Shown here: positions 28,769 to 39,600 of the stretch, one piece after another | Layout: every line of letters starts with the position of its first letter | Numbering within the stretch: the first letter of the stretch is position 1 | Assembly (NCBI GenBank): GCA_900078375.1 | Contig: FLQS01000007.1 | Location: 1 to 64,000, forward strand | Direction: 5' to 3' | Source of the DNA: an uncultured Mycobacterium sp. | Lineage (GTDB): Bacteria; Actinomycetota; Actinomycetes; Mycobacteriales; Mycobacteriaceae | DNA length: 64,000 nucleotides | Translations under genes and position numbers: made by a program | The notes under the pieces: model-generated | Told to the model about the DNA's origin: nothing | Database searches by the model: none | What the model saw: the letters and a program-made list of their open reading frames with translations, nothing else

Positions 28769-28948
28769 AGAACTACCTGCTTTTCTTCTCGGGTTGATCC
28801 CGGTCTGACCCGGGTGCCGGTCGAGACGCGACGGTGGGGTTGCTTCCCGGCGACCAACACTGACCCGAGAACCCGGCTTACCCCGCGATGCGAAACCGCG
28901 GCGTACCGCACGCCAACGTGGCAGCTTACCTGCGACGATCCGGGCAGG

Positions 28949-29860
28949 TCAAAACGCCGTTGCCCGCTCATAGCTGATGTTGGCGACCGCACGGACATAG
29001 CGGGTGCCGGCGGCGTCGGTCATGGTCGCCGCCACCGTCCCCATCCGACGGCCGACACGCTCGGTGGTGGTGGCCAGCCTGAGGGGCCGCCCGTCGACCG
29101 GAGGCGACCGGAAGTAGAAAACGGACAGGTCAGCCAGGGTGTAGCGGTCGCCGGGACCGGTGTGTGCCTGGCCGGCCAGTGAGCAGGCCTGGCCGATGAG
29201 CGAGGCGATGACCCCACCCTGGATGGCGCCCAGCGGGTTGGCCATCCACGGCTGCGGCACGATCGTCATGACCGGCTCGTCCGCGCTGTCGACGGTCATT
29301 GCCAGCAGTTCGCACAGCGGCCCGCGGGCGATATCGCCGCTGCTGATCGCGGCCAGGATGCGCCGGCCGTCCCAGTTCGGGTCGATAGCGGAGACGGCGG
29401 TGTCGACGTCGGGCGGTGCGGGCAGCGTCTCGACCGGTGTCGCGATGGCGTCCTTGTCCAGCGCCCGCAGCGCTTCGGTGCTGCGGCCGACCCGCACGGC
29501 GCGGGCCACCCCCGAGCAGACGACCTCGTGGGTTCCCGAGGTGATGGTCATGGTGGCGGTGCCGTGGGCGTCGTCGTGGTGGGCCATGGCCGAGACCGCG
29601 TGCAGCCGGTCCCCGACCTTGGGCCGGGCTCCGGCGGTGAGGGCGAGCCAGGACTGCACAGTGGCGACCGGTTCGGCGAACGTGTACCAGTAGGCGCCGC
29701 TGGTGACCGATTCGGCCATCACCGCGTAGGCCGGCATTTCCACCAGGCCGCGGTGGTCGACCAGGGTCTGGTGCACCTGTTGGTCCAGCGAGATGCCGGC
29801 CTCGCTGACCCGGGTGAAGCCGACGCTGAAGACCGACTGCGGTCCGTTAGGTGTGCTCAT
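28949..29860 (-). CDS. Double hotdog acyl-CoA thioesterase family protein
   Basis: A 303-residue protein built of two hotdog domains. The C-terminal domain has NPLGAIQGGVIASLIGQACS, the PaaI-type helix with the catalytic-region glycines, and YTLADLSVFYFRSPP. The N-terminal half repeats the fold more weakly (LDQQVHQTLVDHRGLVEMPA). It probably hydrolyses or binds acyl-CoA esters. The start is ATG 29860; the extension beyond it runs into the divergent GNAT promoter. This gene is the left end of a block between rplM and esxT that is absent in M. tuberculosis gene order. Confidence 0.8.
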   Translation of the reverse strand: MSTPNGPQSVFSVGFTRVSEAGISLDQQVHQTLVDHRGLVEMPAYAVMAESVTSGAYWYTFAEPVATVQSWLALTAGARPKVGDRLHAVSAMAHHDDAHGTATMTITSGTHEVVCSGVARAVRVGRSTEALRALDKDAIATPVETLPAPPDVDTAVSAIDPNWDGRRILAAISSGDIARGPLCELLAMTVDSADEPVMTIVPQPWMANPLGAIQGGVIASLIGQACSLAGQAHTGPGDRYTLADLSVFYFRSPPVDGRPLRLATTTERVGRRMGTVAATMTDAAGTRYVRAVANISYERATAF

Positions 29861-29922
29861 CACCTGGCATCTTGCCGTAATTCGGTTTCGGAGCGGACAC
29901 CGCCTGTGGTCGGATCGCAGGC

Positions 29923-30570
29923 ATGGCCCATGACATCTGGCCGCTGGCCGATCTGCAGGTGCTGACACCGCGGGTCGTGCTCCGCTATGTCAGCGACGAG
30001 CTGGGCGTGCAGCTGGCCACCCTGGCGGCCAGGGGGATTCACGATCCGGCGACCATGCCGTTCAGTGAGCCGTGGACGGATGTGCCGTCACCTCAGCTGG
30101 AACGCAACAGCCTGCAGTACTACTGGCGCAACCGCGTCGAGACAGCTCCGCAGCGGTGGAACCTCGACCTGGCGGTCCTGGTCGACGACGCCGTTGTCGG
30201 CATGTGTTCGGTTCACGCAGAACACTTTCCACAGAACCGGAGCTTGACCACCGGCTCGTGGCTGGGTCTCGCGCATCAGGGTCAGGGCATCGGCAAGGAG
30301 CTCCGCCAGGCCGCACTGCATCTGATCTTCGCCGGCTTCGACGCCGACCTGGCCGTCACCCGGGCCTGGCATGACAACGCTGCCTCCCTGGGGGTGACGC
30401 GATCACTGCCCTACACCGAGACCGTTAGGACCGTGGAGACCCGACGCGACCGCCCCGACACCATGGTGGGATTCGCCATGACGCCGGGGCGGTGGGCGAC
30501 GATCCGACGCGACGACATCCGTCTGGTCGGCATCGAGGCCGTTCGCGAGGTGCTGGGGACTCAGCGGTAG
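29923..30570 (+). CDS. GNAT acetyltransferase (RimJ/RimL type)
   Basis: A 215-residue GNAT of the RimJ/RimL-like group. GSWLGLAHQGQGIGKELRQAAL holds the acetyl-CoA loop (QGQGIG), and FDADLAVTRAWHDNAASLGVTR is the late strand-helix pair with Asn and the LG segment. The target is unknown. Its 3' part contains a 48-bp stretch (30445-30492) that recurs at 34690-34737 in a gene remnant. It converges on the alcohol dehydrogenase gene and overlaps it by 10 bp. Confidence 0.85.
   Translation: MAHDIWPLADLQVLTPRVVLRYVSDELGVQLATLAARGIHDPATMPFSEPWTDVPSPQLERNSLQYYWRNRVETAPQRWNLDLAVLVDDAVVGMCSVHAEHFPQNRSLTTGSWLGLAHQGQGIGKELRQAALHLIFAGFDADLAVTRAWHDNAASLGVTRSLPYTETVRTVETRRDRPDTMVGFAMTPGRWATIRRDDIRLVGIEAVREVLGTQR
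30445..30492 (+). repeat. Direct repeat copy A, inside the intact GNAT gene
   Basis: This 48-bp segment encodes RDRPDTMVGFAMTPGR. It matches 34690-34737 at 44 of 48 positions in the same orientation. The two copies bracket the alcohol dehydrogenase, aldehyde dehydrogenase and GAF regulator genes. Confidence 0.9.
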
Positions 30571-31622
30571 TCGATGACCACGCGACCGTCGATCTGGCCG
30601 CGCTCCATCCGACCGAACACCTCGTTGATGTCGTCGAGCTTGGCCGCCTCCACGGTGGGATGGATCAGGCCGCGGGCGTAGAAGTCCAGCGCTTCGGCCA
30701 TGTCCTGACGAGTGCCGACGATCGAGCCGCGAATCGTCAAGCCTTTCAACACGATATCGAAGATCGGGGCCGGGAAGTCACCGGGTGGAAGGCCGTTGAA
30801 GACGATGGTTCCACCCCGCCGGGTAAGCCCGATCGCCTGGCCGAACGCCTGTGGATGCACCGCGGTGACGAGGACCCCGTGCACGCCGCCGGTAGCCTTC
30901 TGCACTTCCGCGACGACGTCGGAGGTCTTGGCGTTGACGGTGACCTCAGCACCGAGCCGCGCGGCAAGAGCCAGCTTGGCGTCGTCGATGTCGACGGCGA
31001 CCACGCGCAGGCCCATCGCGCGGGCGTACTGCACGGCGATGTGGCCCAGGCCGCCGATGCCGGAGATGGCCACCCATTGGCCCGGCCGGGTGTCGGTGAC
31101 CTTGAGGCCCTTGTAGACAGTGACGCCCGCGCACAGAATCGGTGCCACTTCGAGCGGGTCGACGCCGTCGGGAATCCGCGCGGCGTAGGCCGCATTCACC
31201 AGCATGTAGGTGCCGAAGCTGCCGTTGACGCTGTAGCCGCCGTTCTGTTGGCTCTCGCACAGGGTCTCCCAGCCGGTGCGGCAGTACTCGCAGCTCCCGC
31301 ACGCCGACCACAGCCAGGCGTTGCCGACTTTGTCGCCGAGCTTCAGGTCCGTGACACCGTCGCCGAGGGCGATGACGGTGCCGTAGCCCTCGTGACCCGG
31401 GATGAACGGAGGTTGCGGCTTGACGGGCCAATCACCATGAGCGGCATGGAGATCGGTGTGGCACACGCCCGAGGTCTCCAACTTGACCAGGACTTCGCCG
31501 TGGCCGGGGGTGGGCAGGTCGACGTCGGCGACCTCCAGGGGCGCGCCGAATTCGGTGACGACGGCGGCACGCATCGTGTCGGTGGCTGTTGATGTGGCAG
31601 GGGCGCCAAGTGTCTGAGTCAT
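30561..31622 (-). CDS. adhP: Zinc-dependent alcohol dehydrogenase (AdhP type)
   Basis: A 353-residue medium-chain dehydrogenase. Catalytic zinc ligands are C54 (GVCHTDLHA) and H77 (PGHEGYG) with a later Cys (ILCAGVTVYKG). The structural zinc is held by C108, C111, C114 and C122. The NAD-binding GIGGLGHIAVQYARAMG is intact. It should oxidise short primary alcohols to aldehydes. It follows the aldehyde dehydrogenase by 53 bp on the same strand, giving a two-step alcohol-to-acid operon. The family is propanol-preferring AdhP by pattern; exact substrate unproven. Confidence 0.9.
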   Translation of the reverse strand: MTQTLGAPATSTATDTMRAAVVTEFGAPLEVADVDLPTPGHGEVLVKLETSGVCHTDLHAAHGDWPVKPQPPFIPGHEGYGTVIALGDGVTDLKLGDKVGNAWLWSACGSCEYCRTGWETLCESQQNGGYSVNGSFGTYMLVNAAYAARIPDGVDPLEVAPILCAGVTVYKGLKVTDTRPGQWVAISGIGGLGHIAVQYARAMGLRVVAVDIDDAKLALAARLGAEVTVNAKTSDVVAEVQKATGGVHGVLVTAVHPQAFGQAIGLTRRGGTIVFNGLPPGDFPAPIFDIVLKGLTIRGSIVGTRQDMAEALDFYARGLIHPTVEAAKLDDINEVFGRMERGQIDGRVVIDYR

Positions 31623-31675
31623 GATTGTTTTCCTTCGTGAAAGTGGTTGCGGTTAAACGTTTTTTGTCAGCCTCT

Positions 31676-33199
<1,524 letters not shown>

Positions 33200-33263
33200 G
33201 GCATTCTCCTGCCTGTTCAAGACGACGAAGTGTGTCGGTCGTCACTGAAACTAGGCAGTGCGG

Positions 33264-33281
33264 GGTTGCAGCACGGTTGCA
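33264..33281 (-). promoter_or_regulatory. Helically phased direct repeats upstream of the aldehyde dehydrogenase
   Basis: GGTTGCA occurs at 33264-33270 and 33275-33281, exactly 11 bp apart, in the 98-bp gap between the regulator and the aldehyde dehydrogenase. Spacing of one helical turn suggests binding of a regulator, most simply the GAF protein encoded next to it. Confidence 0.4.
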
Positions 33282-33297
33282 CGCCGCGAAGCGACCC

Positions 33298-34593
33298 TCA
33301 GGCCAGGTCGATGTCCAGTCCGGCGAGCTTGCCGTGGGCTTGGGCCTGCTGCACCGAGCCCGGCAGGGTGCCGTCATGCAGCGCTCGCCAGCCGTCCCTG
33401 TCGTCGCGTCCGTCGGGACTGTTCAACCAGCGGCGCAATACCGCTGGGTCACCGGTGGCCAGCACGGCGGCGCGCAACGTCATCGTCATCTCGGTGCGCA
33501 GCCGCCCGACTGCTGGTGAGATCGATTGCGGCAGAAGCGGTCCCGGATAGCGGTCGAGGGCAGCCATCACGTCGCCGGCGTCGAGCGTCTCGTCCACCTC
33601 GCCGATGTCGGTGGTGATCGACACCAGCAGCCGGTAGGGCCGTGAGTCGATGACCTCCGCGCCGACGACCTTGCGCAGGCGCGACATCTCGGCGCGCACC
33701 GTCACCACATCGAGGTCCTTGTCGTCGAGCAGCATCGCCAAGTGGTCGGCGCTCAGCCCCTCGGGGTGCCGGCTCAGCAGCACCAGAATGTCGGCGTGCC
33801 GGCCGGTCAGCGGGGTCGCGCGCAGATGCCCGAACTCGTCGGTGACCAGCCAGCGCGGCCGTTCGGGGCCGAGCACCGCCAGCCGCGGACGCCGCGGCGC
33901 CGTTTCCACCGCCGCCCCGGTCAACCGCATCAGGGCCAAGTGGCTCTCGACGGCGACGACGGTGGCGCGGACCAGGGCCAGCGCCTGCGGGGTGGCCACC
34001 CGCGATCCGCCGGTCAGGTCGAGAGCGCCGAGCAGGGCGCCGGTGGTCGGATCGTGGACGGGCACCGCCGTGCAACTCCACGGCTGCACCATGCGGGAGA
34101 AGTGTTCGGAGCCGTGAATCTGCAGCTCAGCGTCGACGGCCAGGGCCGTTCCCGGCGCGTTGGTGCCCGCACCGCGTTCGCTCCAGTCCGCGCCCGGCAC
34201 GAAATTCATCGCCTCCGCGCGGCGGCGGGCGTTGCGGTCGCCCTCCACCCACAGCAGGGTGCCGTCGGCGCCGGTCACCGCGACCACCACCCCGGAGCCC
34301 GCGGCGTCATCGACGAGCAGTCGCCGGATGACCGGCAGCGCCGGCGCCAGCGGATGCGCCTCACGCAGCCGGGCCAATTCCTCACCGACCGGCGAGGGTT
34401 GCGCCGCACCGTCGGGGTCGACGCCCTTGGCCAGGCTGCGCTGCCAGCTCTTGGCCACAATCGGTCGCAGCAAGCTGGATTCCAGGTAGGAGCCGTCGAC
34501 CTCACCGGCGACGAAGAGCTCATGAACCGCGCGCAGCAACGCCGACGGCCGCGGGCCACCGGCCCCGGCTCGCGGTGTTCTGGATGTGCCCAT
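33298..34593 (-). CDS. GAF-domain transcriptional regulator (AcoR-like, no AAA domain)
   Basis: A 431-residue regulator. Residues 40-240 form a GAF sensor like that of AcoR-type activators: ESSLLRPIVAKSWQRSLAKG, FVPGADWSERGAGTNAPGTA, GSEHFSRMVQPWSCTAVPVH. There is no sigma-54 AAA module; instead a winged-helix region follows (LTGRHADILVLLSRHPEGLS, VTVRAEMSRLRKVVG). This architecture occurs in actinobacteria next to alcohol and aldehyde dehydrogenase genes and is thought to replace sigma-54 activators. It lies 98 bp before the aldehyde dehydrogenase on the same strand and probably controls it. Small-molecule signal unknown. Confidence 0.8.
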   Translation of the reverse strand: MGTSRTPRAGAGGPRPSALLRAVHELFVAGEVDGSYLESSLLRPIVAKSWQRSLAKGVDPDGAAQPSPVGEELARLREAHPLAPALPVIRRLLVDDAAGSGVVVAVTGADGTLLWVEGDRNARRRAEAMNFVPGADWSERGAGTNAPGTALAVDAELQIHGSEHFSRMVQPWSCTAVPVHDPTTGALLGALDLTGGSRVATPQALALVRATVVAVESHLALMRLTGAAVETAPRRPRLAVLGPERPRWLVTDEFGHLRATPLTGRHADILVLLSRHPEGLSADHLAMLLDDKDLDVVTVRAEMSRLRKVVGAEVIDSRPYRLLVSITTDIGEVDETLDAGDVMAALDRYPGPLLPQSISPAVGRLRTEMTMTLRAAVLATGDPAVLRRWLNSPDGRDDRDGWRALHDGTLPGSVQQAQAHGKLAGLDIDLA

Positions 34594-34649
34594 CGGCGAT
34601 CACACTCCTCGCGCGATCACCCGACCGGCGCGTGTGCGGCCACGTTACG

Positions 34650-34768
34650 CCACATCCGGACCGGTGATGCGCTCGTTGCCCGACACCGCCGCGACCGCCC
34701 CGACATCATGGTGGGGGTTGCCATGACGCCGGGGCGGCGCGTGCGCACAGTTGGGCACTGCGCGGTAG
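34650..34768 (+). pseudogene. Decayed 3' end of a GNAT acetyltransferase gene
   Basis: The frame here reads LRHIRTGDALVARHRRDRPD then IMVGVAMTPGR, close to the end of the intact GNAT at 29923-30570 (RDRPDTMVGFAMTPGR). After a deletion that shifts the frame, the sequence ends Q-L-G-T-A-R-stop (34748-34768), against V-L-G-T-Q-R-stop in the intact gene. No start or acetyl-CoA loop remains. It lies in the gap between the GAF regulator and esxT. Confidence 0.7.
34690..34737 (+). repeat. Direct repeat copy B, in the GNAT remnant
   Basis: This is the second 48-bp copy, 44/48 identical to 30445-30492 and encoding RDRPDIMVGVAMTPGR. The pair lies 4.2 kb apart in direct orientation. Confidence 0.9.
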
Positions 34769-34771
34769 TGA

Positions 34772-34812
34772 CTGTGCGGCCCCGACGGCTCTCCCCCGAA
34801 GGGGCCGCACAG
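34772..34812 (-). terminator. Hairpin terminator after esxT
   Basis: CTGTGCGGCCCC (34772-34783) and GGGGCCGCACAG (34801-34812) form a perfect 12-bp stem with a 17-nt loop. It is 14 bp beyond the esxT stop on the minus strand and should end the eccC4 - Rv3446c-like - esxU - esxT transcript. Confidence 0.88.
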
Positions 34813-34825
34813 AGTTCAGCGGGCG

Positions 34826-35125
34826 TCAGCCCCACATTCCCGCGGCTCGGCGATCCGCATCGGCGACATCGGCCGCCCCGTCGCGCACCGCGGTGCCCAA
34901 GCGCACGAGAATGTCGTGCAAGGCCGATGCGGCCTGCTGCCAACTCGCCTGCTCAGCTTGGTATGCGGCCGCGGCATCGGCCGTCCACACTTCCCGCAGC
35001 GGTGCGATCTGCCGATTGAGGTCATCGAGCGCGGCGCCGAGCCGAGCCGACGTGCCCTGGATATCCGCGAGCACCGCCGCGTCGATCTCGGCAAAATTGT
35101 AGGAAAGGACGGGGTCCACGGTCAC
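34826..35125 (-). CDS. esxT: ESX-4 WXG100-family protein EsxT
   Basis: A 99-residue helical hairpin protein closely resembling mycobacterial EsxT (start xDPVLSYNF, IAPLREVWTADAAAAYQAEQ, SALHDILVRLG). The turn motif is W-T-A rather than W-x-G, as usual for EsxT. It pairs with EsxU and is exported by ESX-4. The GTG at 35125 matches the family length, but AAGGAG is only one base before it; GTG 35119 has the same site at seven bases and may be the real start. Nine bases separate it from esxU. Confidence 0.93.
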   Translation of the reverse strand: MTVDPVLSYNFAEIDAAVLADIQGTSARLGAALDDLNRQIAPLREVWTADAAAAYQAEQASWQQAASALHDILVRLGTAVRDGAADVADADRRAAGMWG

Positions 35126-35134
35126 GCTCCTTCG

Positions 35135-35443
35135 CTAGAGGTCTGCGGTCACATCGGCGATGCGCCGCGCATGTAGCTGCGCGGCCTCACGCAGTTCGTG
35201 TTCGTTGTTCCGGATCGTGTCGGCGATCCCGGCCAGGGCGTTGGATAGCCTGGTGGACTCGTTGTTCCAATGCGCGACAACGGTCTTGAACCGTGCCGCC
35301 GCCAGCCCACCCCACACTGTCGGCGGCACCGACTCCATTCGGGTGATGAAGCCCTGCAACAGAACCCGGATCTCGTCGTTGCGGGCGTCGGCAGCCGCGG
35401 CGGCGGTGCGCATGAGATCGAAATCCGCACTCAGAGTCGTCAC
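35135..35443 (-). CDS. esxU: ESX-4 WXG100-family protein EsxU
   Basis: A 102-residue WXG100-like protein: [20 protein letters not shown], the turn [20 protein letters not shown] with a W-G-G motif, and a second helix ending [13 protein letters not shown]. It forms the heterodimeric substrate of ESX-4 with EsxT. GGAAGGA lies shortly before the GTG start at 35443. The gene follows the Rv3446c-like gene by 51 bp, so it could also have its own promoter. Confidence 0.92.
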   Translation of the reverse strand: MTTLSADFDLMRTAAAAADARNDEIRVLLQGFITRMESVPPTVWGGLAAARFKTVVAHWNNESTRLSNALAGIADTIRNNEHELREAAQLHARRIADVTADL

Positions 35444-35494
35444 GGTCCGTCCTTCCGGTTGAGTTGTTCACGCTGACAATGGATTCGACGCCGA

Positions 35495-36646
35495 TTAGCC
35501 ACGGTTGGTTCCCACCAATTCGCGAGCCGACTCGATCGCCCTCTCGCACGCTTCGGCGACCGTATCCTCGCGGCCCGCTGCACTCTGGCAGCCAACACTG
35601 ATCCGGGTCGACCCGTCGAGCACCACCGCCCAGCGGATGTCCCGGCCGACCCGGACCTCGCGGTAGGTGACGGCGGGACGTCCGCCGCGGCGGTCGACGG
35701 GATCGAAGTCGACGAACACGCCGGCGGGCTGCTCGGCGACAGCCTGTCGCAGCACGTCCGCGGTTCGGTCCAATGTCTCACCGGGAGCATATGATTGAGT
35801 GACGTGCAGAGCGACACTCGGTTCGGTCGGCGAGCTGGCCTGGATACGCCGCGATCCCGGCCCTGCGGTGATCCGGGTGAGCGTCCACTGCGATGGGATC
35901 CGCAGAGTGACACGGCCTTCGACAACGTCGACAGCATCGAGGGCGGGCGCCGGAGCGTGGGTCCTGGACACGGAGACTCCAATTGCGCAGAGCGTCACCG
36001 CCACCGAGGCCGCCGCGAGTACCGGAGCCCGCCATCGTCGCGGCACTGACGCCGCTGGAGGCTCGACCGGGGACGCCGGCGGCGGCACATCGCCGATGCT
36101 GGCCAGCCGGGTGACCACGCCGCGTCGATGCAGAGCCCCGCGCACCGCACGGGCATACCCGGCCGCGTCGGGCACCCCCGGCGGAGCATCGATGAGCACC
36201 CGTGCACCGGCTTCGTTCCCGATTGCCTGCGCGATGTCGCCAGGGTCGTCGGTACGGGACACCACCACCGGCGGCTTGGCGGGGGCGCTGATCGCGACAA
36301 CGTCGTCCGCGATCTCGACGACGGTGGCCGGGTCCGAGCCCGCGATCACGGCCGATCGGGACAGCGCGCGAACATCCGTGACGACCGTCGCCGCCGCATC
36401 CACAACGAGCGCGACCCGATGCTGCGGCCACCACGAGGGATACACGACGGTTAGTGATTCACAGTCCGTTTCGACAGCGATCGCGAGGACTCGGCGCCAC
36501 AGCTCGGCGACGGCAACCGGCCGCTCCTCGAACAACACTGTCGTGTCGTCGATGCCGGCTAGTGCCGCTGCCGTCATCTCCCCCGAGATCGATCCGCGAG
36601 AACGGGCCACCGTCGCCGGGCCGATCTCCAGCACCGTGCTGGTCAC
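35495..36646 (-). CDS. Type VII secretion-associated protein, Rv3446c family
   Basis: A 383-residue ESX-4-linked protein. The N-terminal 210 residues resemble an actin/Hsp70-like nucleotide-binding fragment (TVLEIGPATVARSRG, VYPSWWPQHRVALVVD). A single membrane segment follows (APVLAAASVAVTLCAIGVSV), then an extracytoplasmic domain (VVEGRVTLRIPSQWTLTRIT) common to the family. The exact role in secretion is unknown. The GTG at 36646 makes a GTGA overlap with the eccC4 stop; GTG 36655 is the alternative. A much longer upstream frame inside eccC4 is rejected. Confidence 0.88.
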   Translation of the reverse strand: MTSTVLEIGPATVARSRGSISGEMTAAALAGIDDTTVLFEERPVAVAELWRRVLAIAVETDCESLTVVYPSWWPQHRVALVVDAAATVVTDVRALSRSAVIAGSDPATVVEIADDVVAISAPAKPPVVVSRTDDPGDIAQAIGNEAGARVLIDAPPGVPDAAGYARAVRGALHRRGVVTRLASIGDVPPPASPVEPPAASVPRRWRAPVLAAASVAVTLCAIGVSVSRTHAPAPALDAVDVVEGRVTLRIPSQWTLTRITAGPGSRRIQASSPTEPSVALHVTQSYAPGETLDRTADVLRQAVAEQPAGVFVDFDPVDRRGGRPAVTYREVRVGRDIRWAVVLDGSTRISVGCQSAAGREDTVAEACERAIESARELVGTNRG

Positions 36647-39600
36647 GGTGGGCACCAGCCGACCTGAACCAGTTGCGCCGCCGAACGGGTCACCAGCATG
36701 CCGCGCCCCGGCGGCTGCACCGTAGCGCGGTGGTGGCCGATCAGCCCGCCTTCCTCGGGGCTTCCGCTCATCAACAGGCCGGCGCAGCCGCTGTCGCGCA
36801 GGTGCGCGAGAAGCGGCTCGAACATCGCCCGCGAGGATCCAGCGCACCGGCGCGCCACGATGAGGTGCAGCCCGATATCCGTGGCATGCGGCAACAGAGC
36901 GAGCAGCGAACTCAGTGCGTCCGGCGATGTCGCCGAGACCACGTCGTAGTCGTCGACCACAACAAAGACGTCCGGTCCGGTCCACCACGATCTGGTCTTG
37001 AGCTGCTCGATCGAGGTATCTCCGGCAGGTACTCTGCTGTGCAACAACGCAATCAGCTCGGGCAATCGATCAGCGAGGCCACCTGCCGAGAACGCGTAGC
37101 CGAGCAGGTTATGCGCTTCGGCAACGCCGAGCAGGCCGCGGCGGTAATCGACGACGAACAGCGAAGCCGGCCGAGTAATCGCAGCGCGCACGATCTCCCC
37201 ACACAGTGCCCGCAGCGTCGCGGTCTTCCCGCATTCGGCGTCGCCAAGGATCAGCAGGTGCTGCTGCCGGCTGAAGTCGAGAGCAACCGATTCGAGGCGG
37301 TCTTCCCCGAGGCCGAGCAGGACCCCCGTGTCGCCGCCGACTTGGTCGACCACCGCCGAGTGCTCAACCAGCGTGGGCAGTAACCGAACGGGCGGGGCGC
37401 GCCACGAACCCGCGTGAACCACTTCGACATCGTCCGGTGTCGCGATCAGGAAGTGCTGACCGTCGCGGGTGATTCCCCGCCCAGGCCTGTCGATCGGGAC
37501 CACCGAGGCCTGCTTGCGGTCCACGTCGGAATCGATCGGATCACCCAGTCGCAGTTCGATTCTGGTGCCCATCTGATCCTTGATCGCCGGCCGGACGTCA
37601 GCCCATCGGCCCGCGGTGAGGATCACGTGGACACCGAACGACAAGCCCCGGGCGGCGAGGCCGGTGATCGACACTTCGAGGTCGGGAAACTCCTCACGCA
37701 GGGTCGACCAACCGTCCACGACCAGAAACACATCGCTGTACCTGTCAGCGTCGCAACGCGATTCACGAGCACACAGAATCGTGCCGACGTGGCCGGCAAT
37801 CCGCTGCACCAACTCCCTCTCCCGGCGGGTCGCCACTGACCCCACGTGGGGCAGACGCCGTAGCTCTGCGAGCGCGCCGCCACCGAAGTCCAGGCAGTAG
37901 AACTGGATCCGCTGCGGATCAAGACGTGCGGCCAGCGCGGTGATCATGGTGCGCACCGCGGTGGACTTGCCGCTCTGGGGTGCACCCACCACCGCAACGT
38001 TGCCGCCCGCACCGCCAAGCTCGATTGTCAACGGCGCCCGCCGCTGCTCAAACGGCAGATCGACCAGGCCGATCACCGCACTGAGCTCTCCCCCGGCGAC
38101 ACTGTGCAGTTCCGAGAGGCGCGGGGACCGCGTCAGCGGTGGCAACCACACCTGATGAGCTGGGCTGCCCTGCCCACGAAACCGGTCGACGATCACGTCC
38201 CATGCAGTCGGGCCGGTGGCGTCACCGATCTTCGAGGGCGCGGTGGGCTCCGAGGTGAACAGTCGCACAGCCGGATTCGGCGGTGCAGATGTGGCGTCAC
38301 GCGCCGGACCTCCGAGATAGGTGGCCTGGAAGCGAATGAGACGGCCGTCGCCGGTGCGCAGTACCGCCGCGCCCGGGGTGGCGGGCAGCTCGGCGGCGTC
38401 CGCGACGCCGAGCACGGCTCGGGATTCCGCGGCCGTCGACGTTTTCAGGCAGATGCGGTAGGACAGGTGTGACTCGAGGCCGCGCAGCCGTCCCTCATCC
38501 AGCCGCTGACTGGCCAGGAGCAGATGCATGCCGAGTGACCGACCGACGCGCCCGATCGTGGTGAACAGCTCGGCGAAATCCGGCTGGTGAGTGAGCAGTT
38601 CGGCGAACTCGTCGACGACGATGAACAGTGTCGGCAGGTCCGGAAGTGTGGGATCGACACCCCGATGGCGTTGATAGGAAATGAGATTGACAGCATTGCC
38701 CGCGCGCCGCAACAGCGCTTGACGACGGTGGATCTCGCCGCCGAGCGCCTCGTTCGCGCGCGCCACCAAGTGCGCCTCGTCGGCGAGGTTGGTGATGATG
38801 GCGGCGACGTGCGGCACGCCTTCCAGACCCAGGAACGTCGCCCCGCCTTTGAAGTCGATGAGGACCAGGTTGAGATCGTCGGGCGCATGGCGGGCGATCA
38901 TCCCGGCGACGATGGTGCGCAGCAGTTCCGATTTCCCCGACCCGGTCGCGCCGATGCACAGTCCGTGCGGGCCGTGCCCGCCGTCGGCCGCCTCCTTGAT
39001 GTCGAGGTTGACGAGATCACCATCCGCCGAGGTACCGAGTGCAACCCGCAGCGGGACGGGATCCTTCATGGCCAGCGCGCCAACCCAGCGCTGCAGGTCG
39101 TCGGGCAGAGCGTCGGACGTTCGGTGCCGGGTCAGGCGGCGGGCGCAGATTCGCGCCTGCGCCATCGTCAAACCGTCGGCGGTGGCGAATTCCTCGATGT
39201 GCTCGCCGCTGCGCATGGCAAGCCGGTCACCGTCGACGTGCAGCCGAAGTGCATTGGTGTCATCGATGTCGTCTCCGACGACGATGACAGTCATTCCCGT
39301 CCTGGCGAGGTTTCGGTGGTCGGCACCGTCGACGATCAGCACGACGTGCCGTCGATCTCCGGAGTGAGGATCGCCGTTGTGCGGCAACCACTTCAGCCAA
39401 TCCCAGTGCTGCCTGCATTCATCGGTGGCCACCGCCGCTACGACGACGGTGTCCGGCCCGTGCAGCACAGCCAGCTGGCAGACCATCGCGCGCACGAGAG
39501 CGCGGCCGCCCTCCACGTCGCCGCCGATCAGGAGCAACCGCACCCCGCCGAGGGCGACAGCGATGGGGGCATCGTCGAGGGTGGCGTGGCAGTGGACGAA

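Noticed and set aside
28769..28948. L13 leader riboregulator upstream of rplM
   Set aside because: Only short, competing hairpins are visible and no known leader motif could be matched.
36656..36988. N-terminal extension of the Rv3446c-like gene
   Set aside because: It would overlap 340 bp of eccC4; the GTGA junction at 36643-36646 is the normal arrangement.
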